Of a stretch of DNA of 21,518 bases, positions 1-6,107 are shown one piece after another. A model generated the notes under the pieces. It did no database searches, was not told the DNA's origin, and saw nothing but the letters and a program-made list of their open reading frames with translations. Positions within the stretch are counted from its first letter, which is position 1. Each line of letters starts with the position of its first letter. Where the stretch lies: the NCBI GenBank assembly GCA_964356135.1, contig CAYHGV010000051.1, positions 1 to 21,518 of the forward strand, given 5' to 3'. The stretch is from CAYHGV01 sp964356135. GTDB taxonomy: Bacteria; Hydrothermota; Tepidihabitantia; CAYHGV01. The position numbers were made by a program, and so were the translations under genes.

Positions 1-2
1 TT

Positions 3-557
3 AACAAACTAAGTAAAATAGATTGTATCGATGCCAAATGCGACAATTTAAAAAATAATTATCTTATAGAACTTGATAAAGTAATAACCGGAATTACTGT
101 AATGTTAGGAGGCCTTGAATTAAAATATGGATATCCGGATTGGGACGAAGTAAAGAAGGGGTGGGCTAAAATAACTGTCGCGGAGGAAAAAATAATTAAT
201 GAAAGGGAAACGTTAATTCCTTTGATACTGGGAAATTGTCCTGAACTGAAAGATAGTTTACCGCCATCTTATTTTTCAAAGGGGCAGCAGGAGGGAGAAC
301 CCTGTATTGGTATTGTTGTAAAAATGTCAAGCAGAAGAATAGAAATACTCAGGATTATTCCAAACAGCGCAGCAGAGAAATCTGGATTAATGGTCGGCGA
401 TATAATTTGGGGCATAAATAAAGGACCGGAATTCCCAACTATTCTTGAATATAGCGATTTCATAAATCGACAAAAGGTTGGACAGTCAATAGAATTAATA
501 ATATTAAGAGGCGGGGAAAAAATTATTTATAAGGTCAAATTAGAAACAAGACCTTAA
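3..557 (+). CDS. PDZ-domain protein, 5'-truncated by the window edge
   Basis: The reading frame is open from the first bases of the window to a TAA at 555-557, so the gene begins outside it; the first internal ATG is at 102. The last ~90 residues read as a PDZ domain: a carboxylate-binding-loop-like 'CIGIVV', then 'IIPNSAAEKSGLMVGDII' (the typical 'xPxSPAxxAGLxxGDxI' signature), ending in 'QSIELIILRGGEKIIYKVKL'. PDZ domains of this kind bind peptide C-termini in periplasmic proteases and in stand-alone secreted or membrane proteins. The visible N-terminal part has no catalytic motif that I recognise, so function stays open. No signal peptide can be judged because the true N-terminus is missing. 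Base composition is AT-rich, unlike the GC-richer genes from 5000 onward. Confidence 0.75.
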   Translation, partial: NKLSKIDCIDAKCDNLKNNYLIELDKVITGITVMLGGLELKYGYPDWDEVKKGWAKITVAEEKIINERETLIPLILGNCPELKDSLPPSYFSKGQQEGEPCIGIVVKMSSRRIEILRIIPNSAAEKSGLMVGDIIWGINKGPEFPTILEYSDFINRQKVGQSIELIILRGGEKIIYKVKLETRP

Positions 558-662
558 CTAAGTAGTAATCGGGGGCGGAGAGAACGATTTGTTTTAGCCA
601 GTGGTCAAAATTTATCTTCGCCGATCGACTCAGTTCCTTCTTTTCTACAATTAATATCGCGC

Positions 663-691
663 TTGACAATGATGCCGAGATTGGTTATAAG
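663..691 (+). promoter_or_regulatory. Sigma-70-type promoter
   Basis: A -35 box TTGACA (663-668) and a -10 box TATAAG (686-691) are separated by 17 bases. The expected transcription start coincides with the ATG at 697, so any transcript would be leaderless. It could serve the 56-aa ORF and the downstream membrane protein. Confidence 0.5.
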
Positions 692-696
692 GAACT

Positions 697-867
697 ATGG
701 TGATCTTATCAGAGGTGGAATGGAACGGGGAATTCAGGAGGATGGCCTCCGTAAGCCATGCCCAATTTGCTCTATACTTGATGCTCAAGTCCTCTCAAAA
801 TCTCCTGATTCAAGACCAGGCTCCGAAGTCCGCGAAGCTCCCAAATGGATCTGCGGATTTTGAATGA
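697..867 (+). CDS. Possible 56-aa ORF, function unknown
   Basis: ATG at 697 to TGA at 865-867, encoding 56 residues beginning MVILSEVEWNGEF and ending PNGSADFE. It has no signal peptide, membrane segment or recognisable motif. The support is positional: the ATG lies 6 bases after the -10 box of a good promoter, which would give a leaderless message, and the stop is 38 bases before the next start at 906. A longer overlapping frame (663-863) starts inside the -35 box and cannot be made from this promoter. It may equally be a decayed gene fragment or a fortuitous ORF. Confidence 0.3.
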   Translation: MVILSEVEWNGEFRRMASVSHAQFALYLMLKSSQNLLIQDQAPKSAKLPNGSADFE

Positions 868-905
868 ATAGATGTTGACCTGTTGACTTGCTATTAAATT
901 TTATT

Positions 906-1553
906 ATGAATTTAGATCAATTATTGTTTTCCGGCATCAAATTGATTCCTGTAATACTTAGCGCTATTGGTAGTATCTTAGCAGGATTCGCTGCCGTTGC
1001 GGCCGCTATACTTCTCTTTTTAACTTTAAAAGAAACCCGTAAGCAAACAAAACTAGGATATCGAGGATTTTTAGCCCCCCATCTAATTGGTGATGTAACA
1101 TTTATTGAAAATCCTAACGAACCTAATAAAATATCGCAGTTACAAATACAATATAAATTCATGGAGACCAATCGAGCCCCTTTGCTTCTAAAAGAGTGCG
1201 ATTGGAAATTTTCTGAAAAAGATACCGTAGACATTGACGTAGATGGTTGGTTTAGAGAGCTTCTATCTAAACGAAGAAAAGATCATCTTGGCCCAGTTAT
1301 TGTCAACGAAATTTTTGTGGCATCTAGGGAACCTTTAGAAAGCACTAAAGATTTTTCAAACAAATTCAGACAAGGAATTGAAGGTGCTCAGAATGTTTTT
1401 CTGGTGCACGGTATTTTTGCATATGAAGATTTAACATGGGAGACCTGTTGGGTGTATATGCGATGGCGTATAACGTTAGTAGCGCAAAAGGACCAAAAAA
1501 TAACCGGTATTATCGAAAAAGAAGAATATAGACTTTTAAACTGGGTTAATTAG
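906..1553 (+). CDS. Hypothetical membrane-anchored protein
   Basis: This encodes 215 residues from the ATG at 906. An in-frame TTG at 888 would add six residues but has no clear ribosome site either. Residues ~11-40 are one long hydrophobic segment ending in charged 'LKETRKQTK', so the protein is probably held in the inner membrane with a cytoplasmic domain of about 170 residues. That domain is rich in W, F and charged residues (for example 'EDLTWETCWVYMRWRI') and I do not recognise it. The layout, an N-terminal helix followed by a soluble domain, is common among accessory-region membrane proteins of unknown function. The DNA is AT-rich. TTGACC (875-880) and TTGACT (883-888) lie just upstream, but no matching -10 box is well placed. 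Confidence 0.6.
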   Translation: MNLDQLLFSGIKLIPVILSAIGSILAGFAAVAAAILLFLTLKETRKQTKLGYRGFLAPHLIGDVTFIENPNEPNKISQLQIQYKFMETNRAPLLLKECDWKFSEKDTVDIDVDGWFRELLSKRRKDHLGPVIVNEIFVASREPLESTKDFSNKFRQGIEGAQNVFLVHGIFAYEDLTWETCWVYMRWRITLVAQKDQKITGIIEKEEYRLLNWVN

Positions 1554-1591
1554 TCGGGGTAAAGAGGACGGTTCTCTTTTTCTTGACACAG

Positions 1592-1617
1592 AAGGGAGGG
1601 ACACTTCCCTTATTTTT
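1592..1617 (+). terminator. Weak terminator-like hairpin
   Basis: AAGGGA (1592-1597) pairs with TCCCTT (1606-1611) across an 8-base loop and is followed by ATTTTT. It lies 38 bases after the stop of the membrane-protein gene. The same sequence family recurs inverted near 4849-4874, so it may instead be the end of a repeat element. Confidence 0.35.
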
Positions 1618-1783
1618 AAGTTAGGTACTGTCTGAACTATTAGTTTAACAAAACCTTGGTTTCAAAACTCACTATAATTCACTAAATTCTCACCCTACGG
1701 GGTCACGTGTTCGTGTCTATGCCCTTGACCTGTAAGGTAAGTAGGCTTGCCCCTGTGCGTTACTTCCTATCAGGAGGATAGAA

Positions 1784-2467
1784 CTATTCTCCATATACAT
1801 TTACCTTTGAAATCTTTTCTATTATCTTCGATCTTTTTTTACCTGCAACATACATCATTTTTGATCTATCCCATTGAAATCCAGATATCTGCAAAAGTTT
1901 TTTTACATCTTCAATACTAAAATCTAACGATTCAGATAATTCAATATGATTCCATTGTTTTTTCGATAAAATTAAATCAAAAACTGCTTGAGGAGATATC
2001 TTGTTTCTAATAAACTTTGATTTAGCTATCTTTACTATTTTTATTACTCCAAAAGTCAGTCCCAATAATGTTGCAATTTGAGCAAGAACAGAATAAATTG
2101 AACTCCACAAATCAAAGATATCCTTAATTATCCTACCGCTAGCTTGCGGTATATCTGCATCAACATTAATAGTACCATTCTTAATTTCATGTGTCCTTAA
2201 AAAGTCATCTACCTTAGTATCCTTGTAATTGCTGATCCAAATAACCTTACCATTAGAGTCAATGATATACGGAAAAAAACGGTGATTAAAGCTCAGCCTA
2301 CCACTCAAAATATAATATTTAGAAAGGTCAGAATAACTATGGTGCGCTAAATCTAATAAATTTTGAATTGTGGTATTCTCATCAAATTCGAGTTCAACAA
2401 TTTCTTTTTCACTATCTTGAGATGGTCCTAAGTAAAATACAATTTTTACTTTCCTTGTTTTAGACAT
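1784..2467 (-). CDS. Ubiquitin-like / membrane helix / winged-helix-like protein beside R-M genes
   Basis: This encodes 227 residues from the ATG at 2467. The frame stays open upstream to 2584, but that extension overlaps the endonuclease gene and reads like untranslated sequence. Three parts are visible. Residues ~5-111 follow a ubiquitin-like beta-grasp pattern: a strand 'KVKIVFYLG', a strand 'KEIVELEFDE', a helix 'TIQNLLDLAH', later strands, and 'KVDDFLRTHEIKNGTINVDA' near a glycine, resembling the ubiquitin end 'LSDYNIQKESTLHLV'. Residues ~123-146 are a hydrophobic helix. Residues ~158-207 ('SPQAVFDLIL', then 'IEDVKKLLQISGFQWD') look like a winged helix. It follows the endonuclease by 85 bases on the same strand. 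All domain calls come from pattern reading only, and function is unknown. Confidence 0.65.
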   Translation of the reverse strand: MSKTRKVKIVFYLGPSQDSEKEIVELEFDENTTIQNLLDLAHHSYSDLSKYYILSGRLSFNHRFFPYIIDSNGKVIWISNYKDTKVDDFLRTHEIKNGTINVDADIPQASGRIIKDIFDLWSSIYSVLAQIATLLGLTFGVIKIVKIAKSKFIRNKISPQAVFDLILSKKQWNHIELSESLDFSIEDVKKLLQISGFQWDRSKMMYVAGKKRSKIIEKISKVNVYGE

Positions 2468-2552
2468 CCAAAAGAGAAAAATAAAGGGTATAATGTGCAC
2501 CTTGGGCGATAGCAGTTCGGGGTAAAGTGGGACACATCCGATTGGCCATCCA

Positions 2553-3389
2553 CTACCACAACGAAGTCGCTTTGATAAAATCAACCAGGTCGAACAATTT
2601 CTTCAGGCGACCGTTCAACCCGCACACTTCGACAAGTGCGGTTTTGCATACATGAACCACCGCATCGACACAGGTATCGTTCAATATCTTGTTAAGACGC
2701 GCAGGATCGTATTCATTAGTGACCACATAATATAGCAGATGCTCGTAGCGAGTCTGTCTATATACCCGTTCATACGCAGCTTTATAAACCGGACATTCAT
2801 TGGTAATATCGTTTAACCGATCATGACGCAGACTCCATTTCGTGGAAATAATCGCCCGCGGGATTTTATCATATCGAGCCAGGACATCGATGCGCGGGGT
2901 GCTGCTTCGACCCGGGAAGCTTATCCCCGGGAAAATCCCAGTCGCTTCTTTTTCTACTTCATAGGATATCGTAGAAGAACCGAATTTTTCTAACACATAT
3001 TTAACCAATCCCGCAAACGCTATACCCAATGTATTCTGCCTTTGCATCCCCTGGTAATGAGGGTGTTTCATCAACAGGTCGGTCTTTCGGGCTAGTGAAT
3101 TGACCGGACATTTTAACTCTTTAGCTAAGTATACGCTCACCGCTTGCGCCCGCTTTTGCCAGGGATTGGGTTTAAGCCATGAACGCTTTTTCGAAGGTGA
3201 ACTCGGACGCAGCTTGTCGGCATCGATAATATGCGGTAATTCCTTAAATCCCACCCAGTCAACCGGCTCAAACCATAAAAGCGTCTGGTAGAACCCTAAC
3301 CAGGCGTTACCGACATTCAGACCGGTAGGGTATTCCGCGTTTTCAAAAATCTTAACGGCATCAGCATTTGTACGTTCACGAGTCGGCAT
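2553..3389 (-). CDS. Type II restriction endonuclease, NgoMIV/CCGG-type active site
   Basis: This encodes 278 residues from the ATG at 3389, with GAGGAG just upstream. The core is a PD-(D/E)XK nuclease: 'RIDVLARYD' supplies D168, followed by 'ISTKWSLRHDRLNDITNE'. Counting from K184, there is S at -2, R at +4, D at +6, R at +7 and E at +14. This is the spacing recalled for NgoMIV (S185, K187, R191, D193, R194, E201), where the R/D/R set reads CCGG. I therefore infer a site with a CCGG core. The D-to-K distance is much shorter than in NgoMIV, so it is a different branch, perhaps BsaWI-like. The start lies 7 bases after the methyltransferase stop, so the pair is an operon with modification first. 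The product would cut unprotected DNA in the cytoplasm. Confidence 0.75.
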   Translation of the reverse strand: MPTRERTNADAVKIFENAEYPTGLNVGNAWLGFYQTLLWFEPVDWVGFKELPHIIDADKLRPSSPSKKRSWLKPNPWQKRAQAVSVYLAKELKCPVNSLARKTDLLMKHPHYQGMQRQNTLGIAFAGLVKYVLEKFGSSTISYEVEKEATGIFPGISFPGRSSTPRIDVLARYDKIPRAIISTKWSLRHDRLNDITNECPVYKAAYERVYRQTRYEHLLYYVVTNEYDPARLNKILNDTCVDAVVHVCKTALVEVCGLNGRLKKLFDLVDFIKATSLW

Positions 3390-3396
3390 ACACTCC

Positions 3397-4800
3397 TCAG
3401 TTTGTCTGTCCGGGTTTCAAAAAACCAATAACATATTCCTCATGCATTCGCTGTTCTATCATCGAGCTGGTTTTTCCACCAAAACGAGCTGGCATCATTC
3501 TTTTATTTCGATCTAAAATCCGCTTAGCGATGCCGACGACATCGAATCCTACGCCCGCTCCAATGTCCGCTAAACAACTGTGGGTTTGGGTATCAATATC
3601 GCGCATCGTCGAAGGACCGACCACGACGATTGCGGCCGAGTCTTTGCGAAGCACCCGATGCATTTCAGCAATGACCGTTTTCATTTCTATAAAATACTTA
3701 CGCAGTATGGCTGCTCTTTTGTTATCCCGTTTCTCCAGTTGTCCGATGACGGACTCCGGTCTATCCGGTAACACAATATCAGCCAGCGTTCCAATACGCT
3801 CGGAACCGATATACCGTGCGCGTAATTCTTTTAAATCTCCCACCGATTCACCAAACCATACTAAGGAAAATTTATGGGCACGCATATAATCTATCGCATT
3901 GGCGTAGGGTGGAGAAGTGACAATGAGGTCAATAACTCCATCGGCGAAGGGCATAAATCGAGCATCCCCGGCTATCGGAGTCACGGTTGTGCCGTTCATT
4001 TTTAGTCGAGCCATGCTCTTAAGATTTTTACGCAGTCTGTTAGAGAATTGTTCGACTGCATTTTGCGGAATTTTAGTTTTATCTAAATGCGGGCGGCTAT
4101 GGGCTAAATCACGGGCGCGGGTAACGCCCCCCGATTTCGTAACGATGATGGCTGAAAAAGTCAATTCGAGGAAACGACGGATTGAAATATCTTTCACACC
4201 CTGGATGGCAAACACTAACGCCATCAGTTCTCTTTGAATGGCCGGGAAAAACCAATAGTCAATAAATGCCTTGGTTTGAACATCGAACCTCTTATTAAAT
4301 TCCCGATCAATTGTGCTCCCGTTTGTCAATAAGTTTTCCGCCTTTGATAACACTCTGTTCCCAGCATTTTGTAACTGCACTGGATCGATGAGCGTCGTCT
4401 TGACCTGGCTCAAGCGCAATGCCAAGGGATCAATGTCAAGGCCGACACCCTGACGCCCTTCGATGAGGGCCTCGACTACTGTCGTTCCAGACCCCATCAT
4501 CGGATCAAGAACAAGGTCGCCCGGATTTGTCAATCCACGGATAAAGACGCCTGGTAATTGCGGTGGGAATTTTGCGGCAAATGAATGAACATCGTGTGAA
4601 GCATAGCCGCTGTGCTCACCGTGGAAGTTCAACTCGCCTTCCAATAAAGCAGCCAGCCGCTCACGGTTACTCAGCTCCTGCTTAATACGCATTAGGGTAT
4701 CAGCTGGTGGTGAGGGCAAGTTACCGAAGGCGAAGAGCCGAAGCTGTTCTCTGAGAGTGTACTGGGAGATATCTTCCCGGGGAATTTCTATTTTGGACAT
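3397..4800 (-). CDS. Site-specific DNA methyltransferase, probable N4-cytosine
   Basis: This encodes 467 residues. I chose the ATG at 4800 over the GTG at 4806 because AAGGTG sits three bases before the ATG and would overlap the GTG. Counting from the GTG, a motif X-like stretch 'HSFAAKFPPQLP' is at ~74-85, SAM-binding motif I 'DPMMGSGTT' at 101-109 and catalytic motif IV 'TSPPY' at 297-301. Motif I precedes motif IV with about 190 residues between them, an alpha-like order with room for a target-recognition domain. SPPY is typical of m4C enzymes, whereas m6A enzymes usually have DPPY or NPPY. It protects the sites cut by the downstream endonuclease. The gene is less GC-rich than the housekeeping genes to its right, consistent with transfer. 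Confidence 0.85.
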   Translation of the reverse strand: MSKIEIPREDISQYTLREQLRLFAFGNLPSPPADTLMRIKQELSNRERLAALLEGELNFHGEHSGYASHDVHSFAAKFPPQLPGVFIRGLTNPGDLVLDPMMGSGTTVVEALIEGRQGVGLDIDPLALRLSQVKTTLIDPVQLQNAGNRVLSKAENLLTNGSTIDREFNKRFDVQTKAFIDYWFFPAIQRELMALVFAIQGVKDISIRRFLELTFSAIIVTKSGGVTRARDLAHSRPHLDKTKIPQNAVEQFSNRLRKNLKSMARLKMNGTTVTPIAGDARFMPFADGVIDLIVTSPPYANAIDYMRAHKFSLVWFGESVGDLKELRARYIGSERIGTLADIVLPDRPESVIGQLEKRDNKRAAILRKYFIEMKTVIAEMHRVLRKDSAAIVVVGPSTMRDIDTQTHSCLADIGAGVGFDVVGIAKRILDRNKRMMPARFGGKTSSMIEQRMHEEYVIGFLKPGQTN

Positions 4801-4814
4801 TGTCACCTTAAAGC

Positions 4815-4843
4815 AAGCTAAATCAAAGTTTACCCTTTGTCAA
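4815..4843 (-). promoter_or_regulatory. Probable promoter of the R-M operon
   Basis: On the minus strand, TTGACA (4843-4838) is followed after 17 bases by TAGCTT (4820-4815), a weak -10 box. The methyltransferase ATG is at 4800 and its ribosome site lies between the two. Confidence 0.4.
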
Positions 4844-4954
4844 GGGAGAAAGGGGAGTGTTCCCTTTGTCACACAAGAATAAGGTCGTGTGCCCGCCGAG
4901 CGGATTGGAGTGCTAAAGCTTAAATACCGTTTTTATTTTTAATCAATTAATAAC

Positions 4955-4992
4955 AAAAAGCACACCTCGTTAAATAAAAAACCGAGGTGTGC
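4955..4992 (-). terminator. Rho-independent terminator
   Basis: A 10-bp perfect inverted repeat (GCACACCTCG with CGAGGTGTGC; arms 4960-4969 and 4983-4992) has a 13-base loop. Read on the minus strand it is followed by TTTTT. It ends the secreted repeat-protein gene. Confidence 0.8.
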
Positions 4993-5023
4993 GCCTGTCT
5001 GCTTACTGTTTACTGCTTACTAT

Positions 5024-5746
5024 TTATTTTTCCGCCGGTGCGAGGTCGACGTCGGCGATATTGTCGGGCGCGTCGTTTTCGTCCCGGTCCACAACCAGCG
5101 CCGCCACGCGGTCGCCGCCGTTATGGTAGACCGAGCCTGCGCTCGTGAAGATATAGTAGTCACTGCCGAGAACACCGAGATAGGGATTGAGATAGGCGTC
5201 TACACTGACCGGTTCTCTATTTTTATAAACCTTGTCCCGTACAGCCCAGATATCGTCGCCGCTCACGGCGATATGCCGCGGGTCGCCGTCCGGATACGGA
5301 CCTTCGTTCACCACCGAACCGTTTTTATAGATCGCACCGCCGGTAATCACAACCCAGTAGTCGCTGCCCTGGACCGCGATATCCCGAGCCATATTATAGG
5401 TTCCTTCCGCAGCGATTTCCTTTCCATTCTTGTAAACCGCACCTTTCCAGGTCAGGACATAGTAATCGTCTCCATAAGCGTCGATCGCAACCGGGTTCAT
5501 ATCTTTGTAAACTTCTTTTTCTATCATCGCCCCGTCTTTACAGACCGACCCATCTTCGGTCAGGACCCAGTAGTGGTTTTCAGTGCCGGCGATGAAGAGC
5601 GGTCGCTGATAGGTTTTATCTTCGAGCTTTTGCAGATTTTTGTAGACCGAGCCCCAGCGGGTGAGATGGTAGTAGGTTGGACCGGCACCGGCCGCTGCCG
5701 TCCAGAGCAGTCCGAGCATACCTGCGCAGATAAGTTTTGTTTTCAT
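5024..5746 (-). CDS. Secreted six-repeat beta-propeller-like protein
   Basis: This encodes 240 residues. The start at 5746 is fixed by an excellent AAGGAGGGG ribosome site. Residues 1-21 are a signal peptide (K at 2 and 4, hydrophobic core, 'AAAGAG' cleavage region), so the product is exported. The rest is built of about six units of 35-40 residues, each centred on a 'V-x-T-x-x-G-x-V-Y-K-N-G' motif: 'TRWGSVYKN', 'TEDGSVCKDG', 'TWKGAVYKNG', 'ITGGAIYKNG', 'VRDKVYKN' and 'TSAGSVYHNG'. The alternation of 'YYVLT' strands and turns suggests a small propeller or beta-solenoid. There is no catalytic motif and no membrane anchor. It is a single-gene unit with its own promoter and terminator. I do not recognise a named family. 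Confidence 0.8.
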   Translation of the reverse strand: MKTKLICAGMLGLLWTAAAGAGPTYYHLTRWGSVYKNLQKLEDKTYQRPLFIAGTENHYWVLTEDGSVCKDGAMIEKEVYKDMNPVAIDAYGDDYYVLTWKGAVYKNGKEIAAEGTYNMARDIAVQGSDYWVVITGGAIYKNGSVVNEGPYPDGDPRHIAVSGDDIWAVRDKVYKNREPVSVDAYLNPYLGVLGSDYYIFTSAGSVYHNGGDRVAALVVDRDENDAPDNIADVDLAPAEK

Positions 5747-5790
5747 TATTTTCCCCTCCTTGGGTTATTTAAATTCTATCTTCTGGTTTC

Positions 5791-5818
5791 ATTGTAAAAA
5801 AAGGGTTCTCTCCGTCAA
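5791..5818 (-). promoter_or_regulatory. Promoter of the secreted repeat-protein gene
   Basis: On the minus strand, TTGACG (5818-5813) and TACAAT (5796-5791) are separated by 16 bases, about 45 bases upstream of the start at 5746. Confidence 0.6.
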
Positions 5819-5837
5819 GAGCTCACCGAAAATTAAT

Positions 5838-5961
5838 TTAACCGCAGAGAAATCAGAGATAGCAGAGAGAGAGAAAAAAAAGAAAGACAGGTTATTTTTA
5901 CTCTGATATCCCCGCTTCCTCTGGGGTTGAAAAATGTTTTTTGAGGGTTTTCCGCGGTTCA
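5838..5961. repeat. Degenerate 'ACCGCAGAGA' intergenic repeat element
   Basis: The left end (5838-5873) repeats a CAGAGA-type unit ('ttaaccgcagagaaatcaga'). The right end 'tccgcggttca' (5951-5961) is roughly the inverted form of the left end. The -35 box of the oxidoreductase promoter starts one base after the right end. Confidence 0.4.
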
Positions 5962-5989
5962 TTGACAAAGGACACTGAAAAGCTATAAT
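5962..5989 (+). promoter_or_regulatory. Consensus sigma-70 promoter of the oxidoreductase operon
   Basis: TTGACA (5962-5967), a 16-base spacer and TATAAT (5984-5989): both boxes match consensus exactly. Transcription should start near 5996-5997, at the ATG of the 36-aa ORF. A 7-bp stem with a three-base loop (6029-6045, TGCCGGT AGG ACCGGCA) lies in the early transcript. Confidence 0.8.
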
Positions 5990-5996
5990 CCGCACG

Positions 5997-6107
5997 ATGA
6001 AAAATGATTGCAAAATAAAAATTATCGATGCCGGTAGGACCGGCACGAACGATTTTTCGATTTTATCGGCGACGGTTTTCAAGGCGCGCACGGCAGGCTG
6101 CCCGTGA
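5997..6107 (+). CDS. 36-aa leader ORF coupled to the oxidoreductase
   Basis: ATG at 5997 to TGA at 6105-6107, encoding 36 residues beginning MKNDCKIKIIDAG and ending TAGCP. The ATG is 8 bases after the perfect -10 box, so the transcript probably starts at or next to it. The stop overlaps the GTG start of the next gene in GTGA, a classic coupling arrangement, and that GTG has no Shine-Dalgarno sequence. I see no signal peptide, and the two cysteines are far apart. The peptide matches no family that I know. It could be a small subunit, a regulatory leader peptide or simply the ribosome entry point for the large gene. Confidence 0.5.
   Translation: MKNDCKIKIIDAGRTGTNDFSILSATVFKARTAGCP

Noticed and set aside
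663..863. 66-codon plus-strand ORF
   Set aside because: It starts inside the -35 box of the promoter at 663, has no ribosome site and no domain; the frame at 697 fits the promoter better.
2468..2584. 39-residue N-terminal extension of the ubiquitin-like protein
   Set aside because: It overlaps the endonuclease gene and reads as unordered sequence; the ATG at 2467 begins directly before the first predicted strand.
5123..5797. 224-codon plus-strand ORF
   Set aside because: It is antisense to the six-repeat secreted protein, which has a signal peptide, ribosome site, promoter and terminator; the repeated valine/isoleucine-rich text is a mirror of the repeats.
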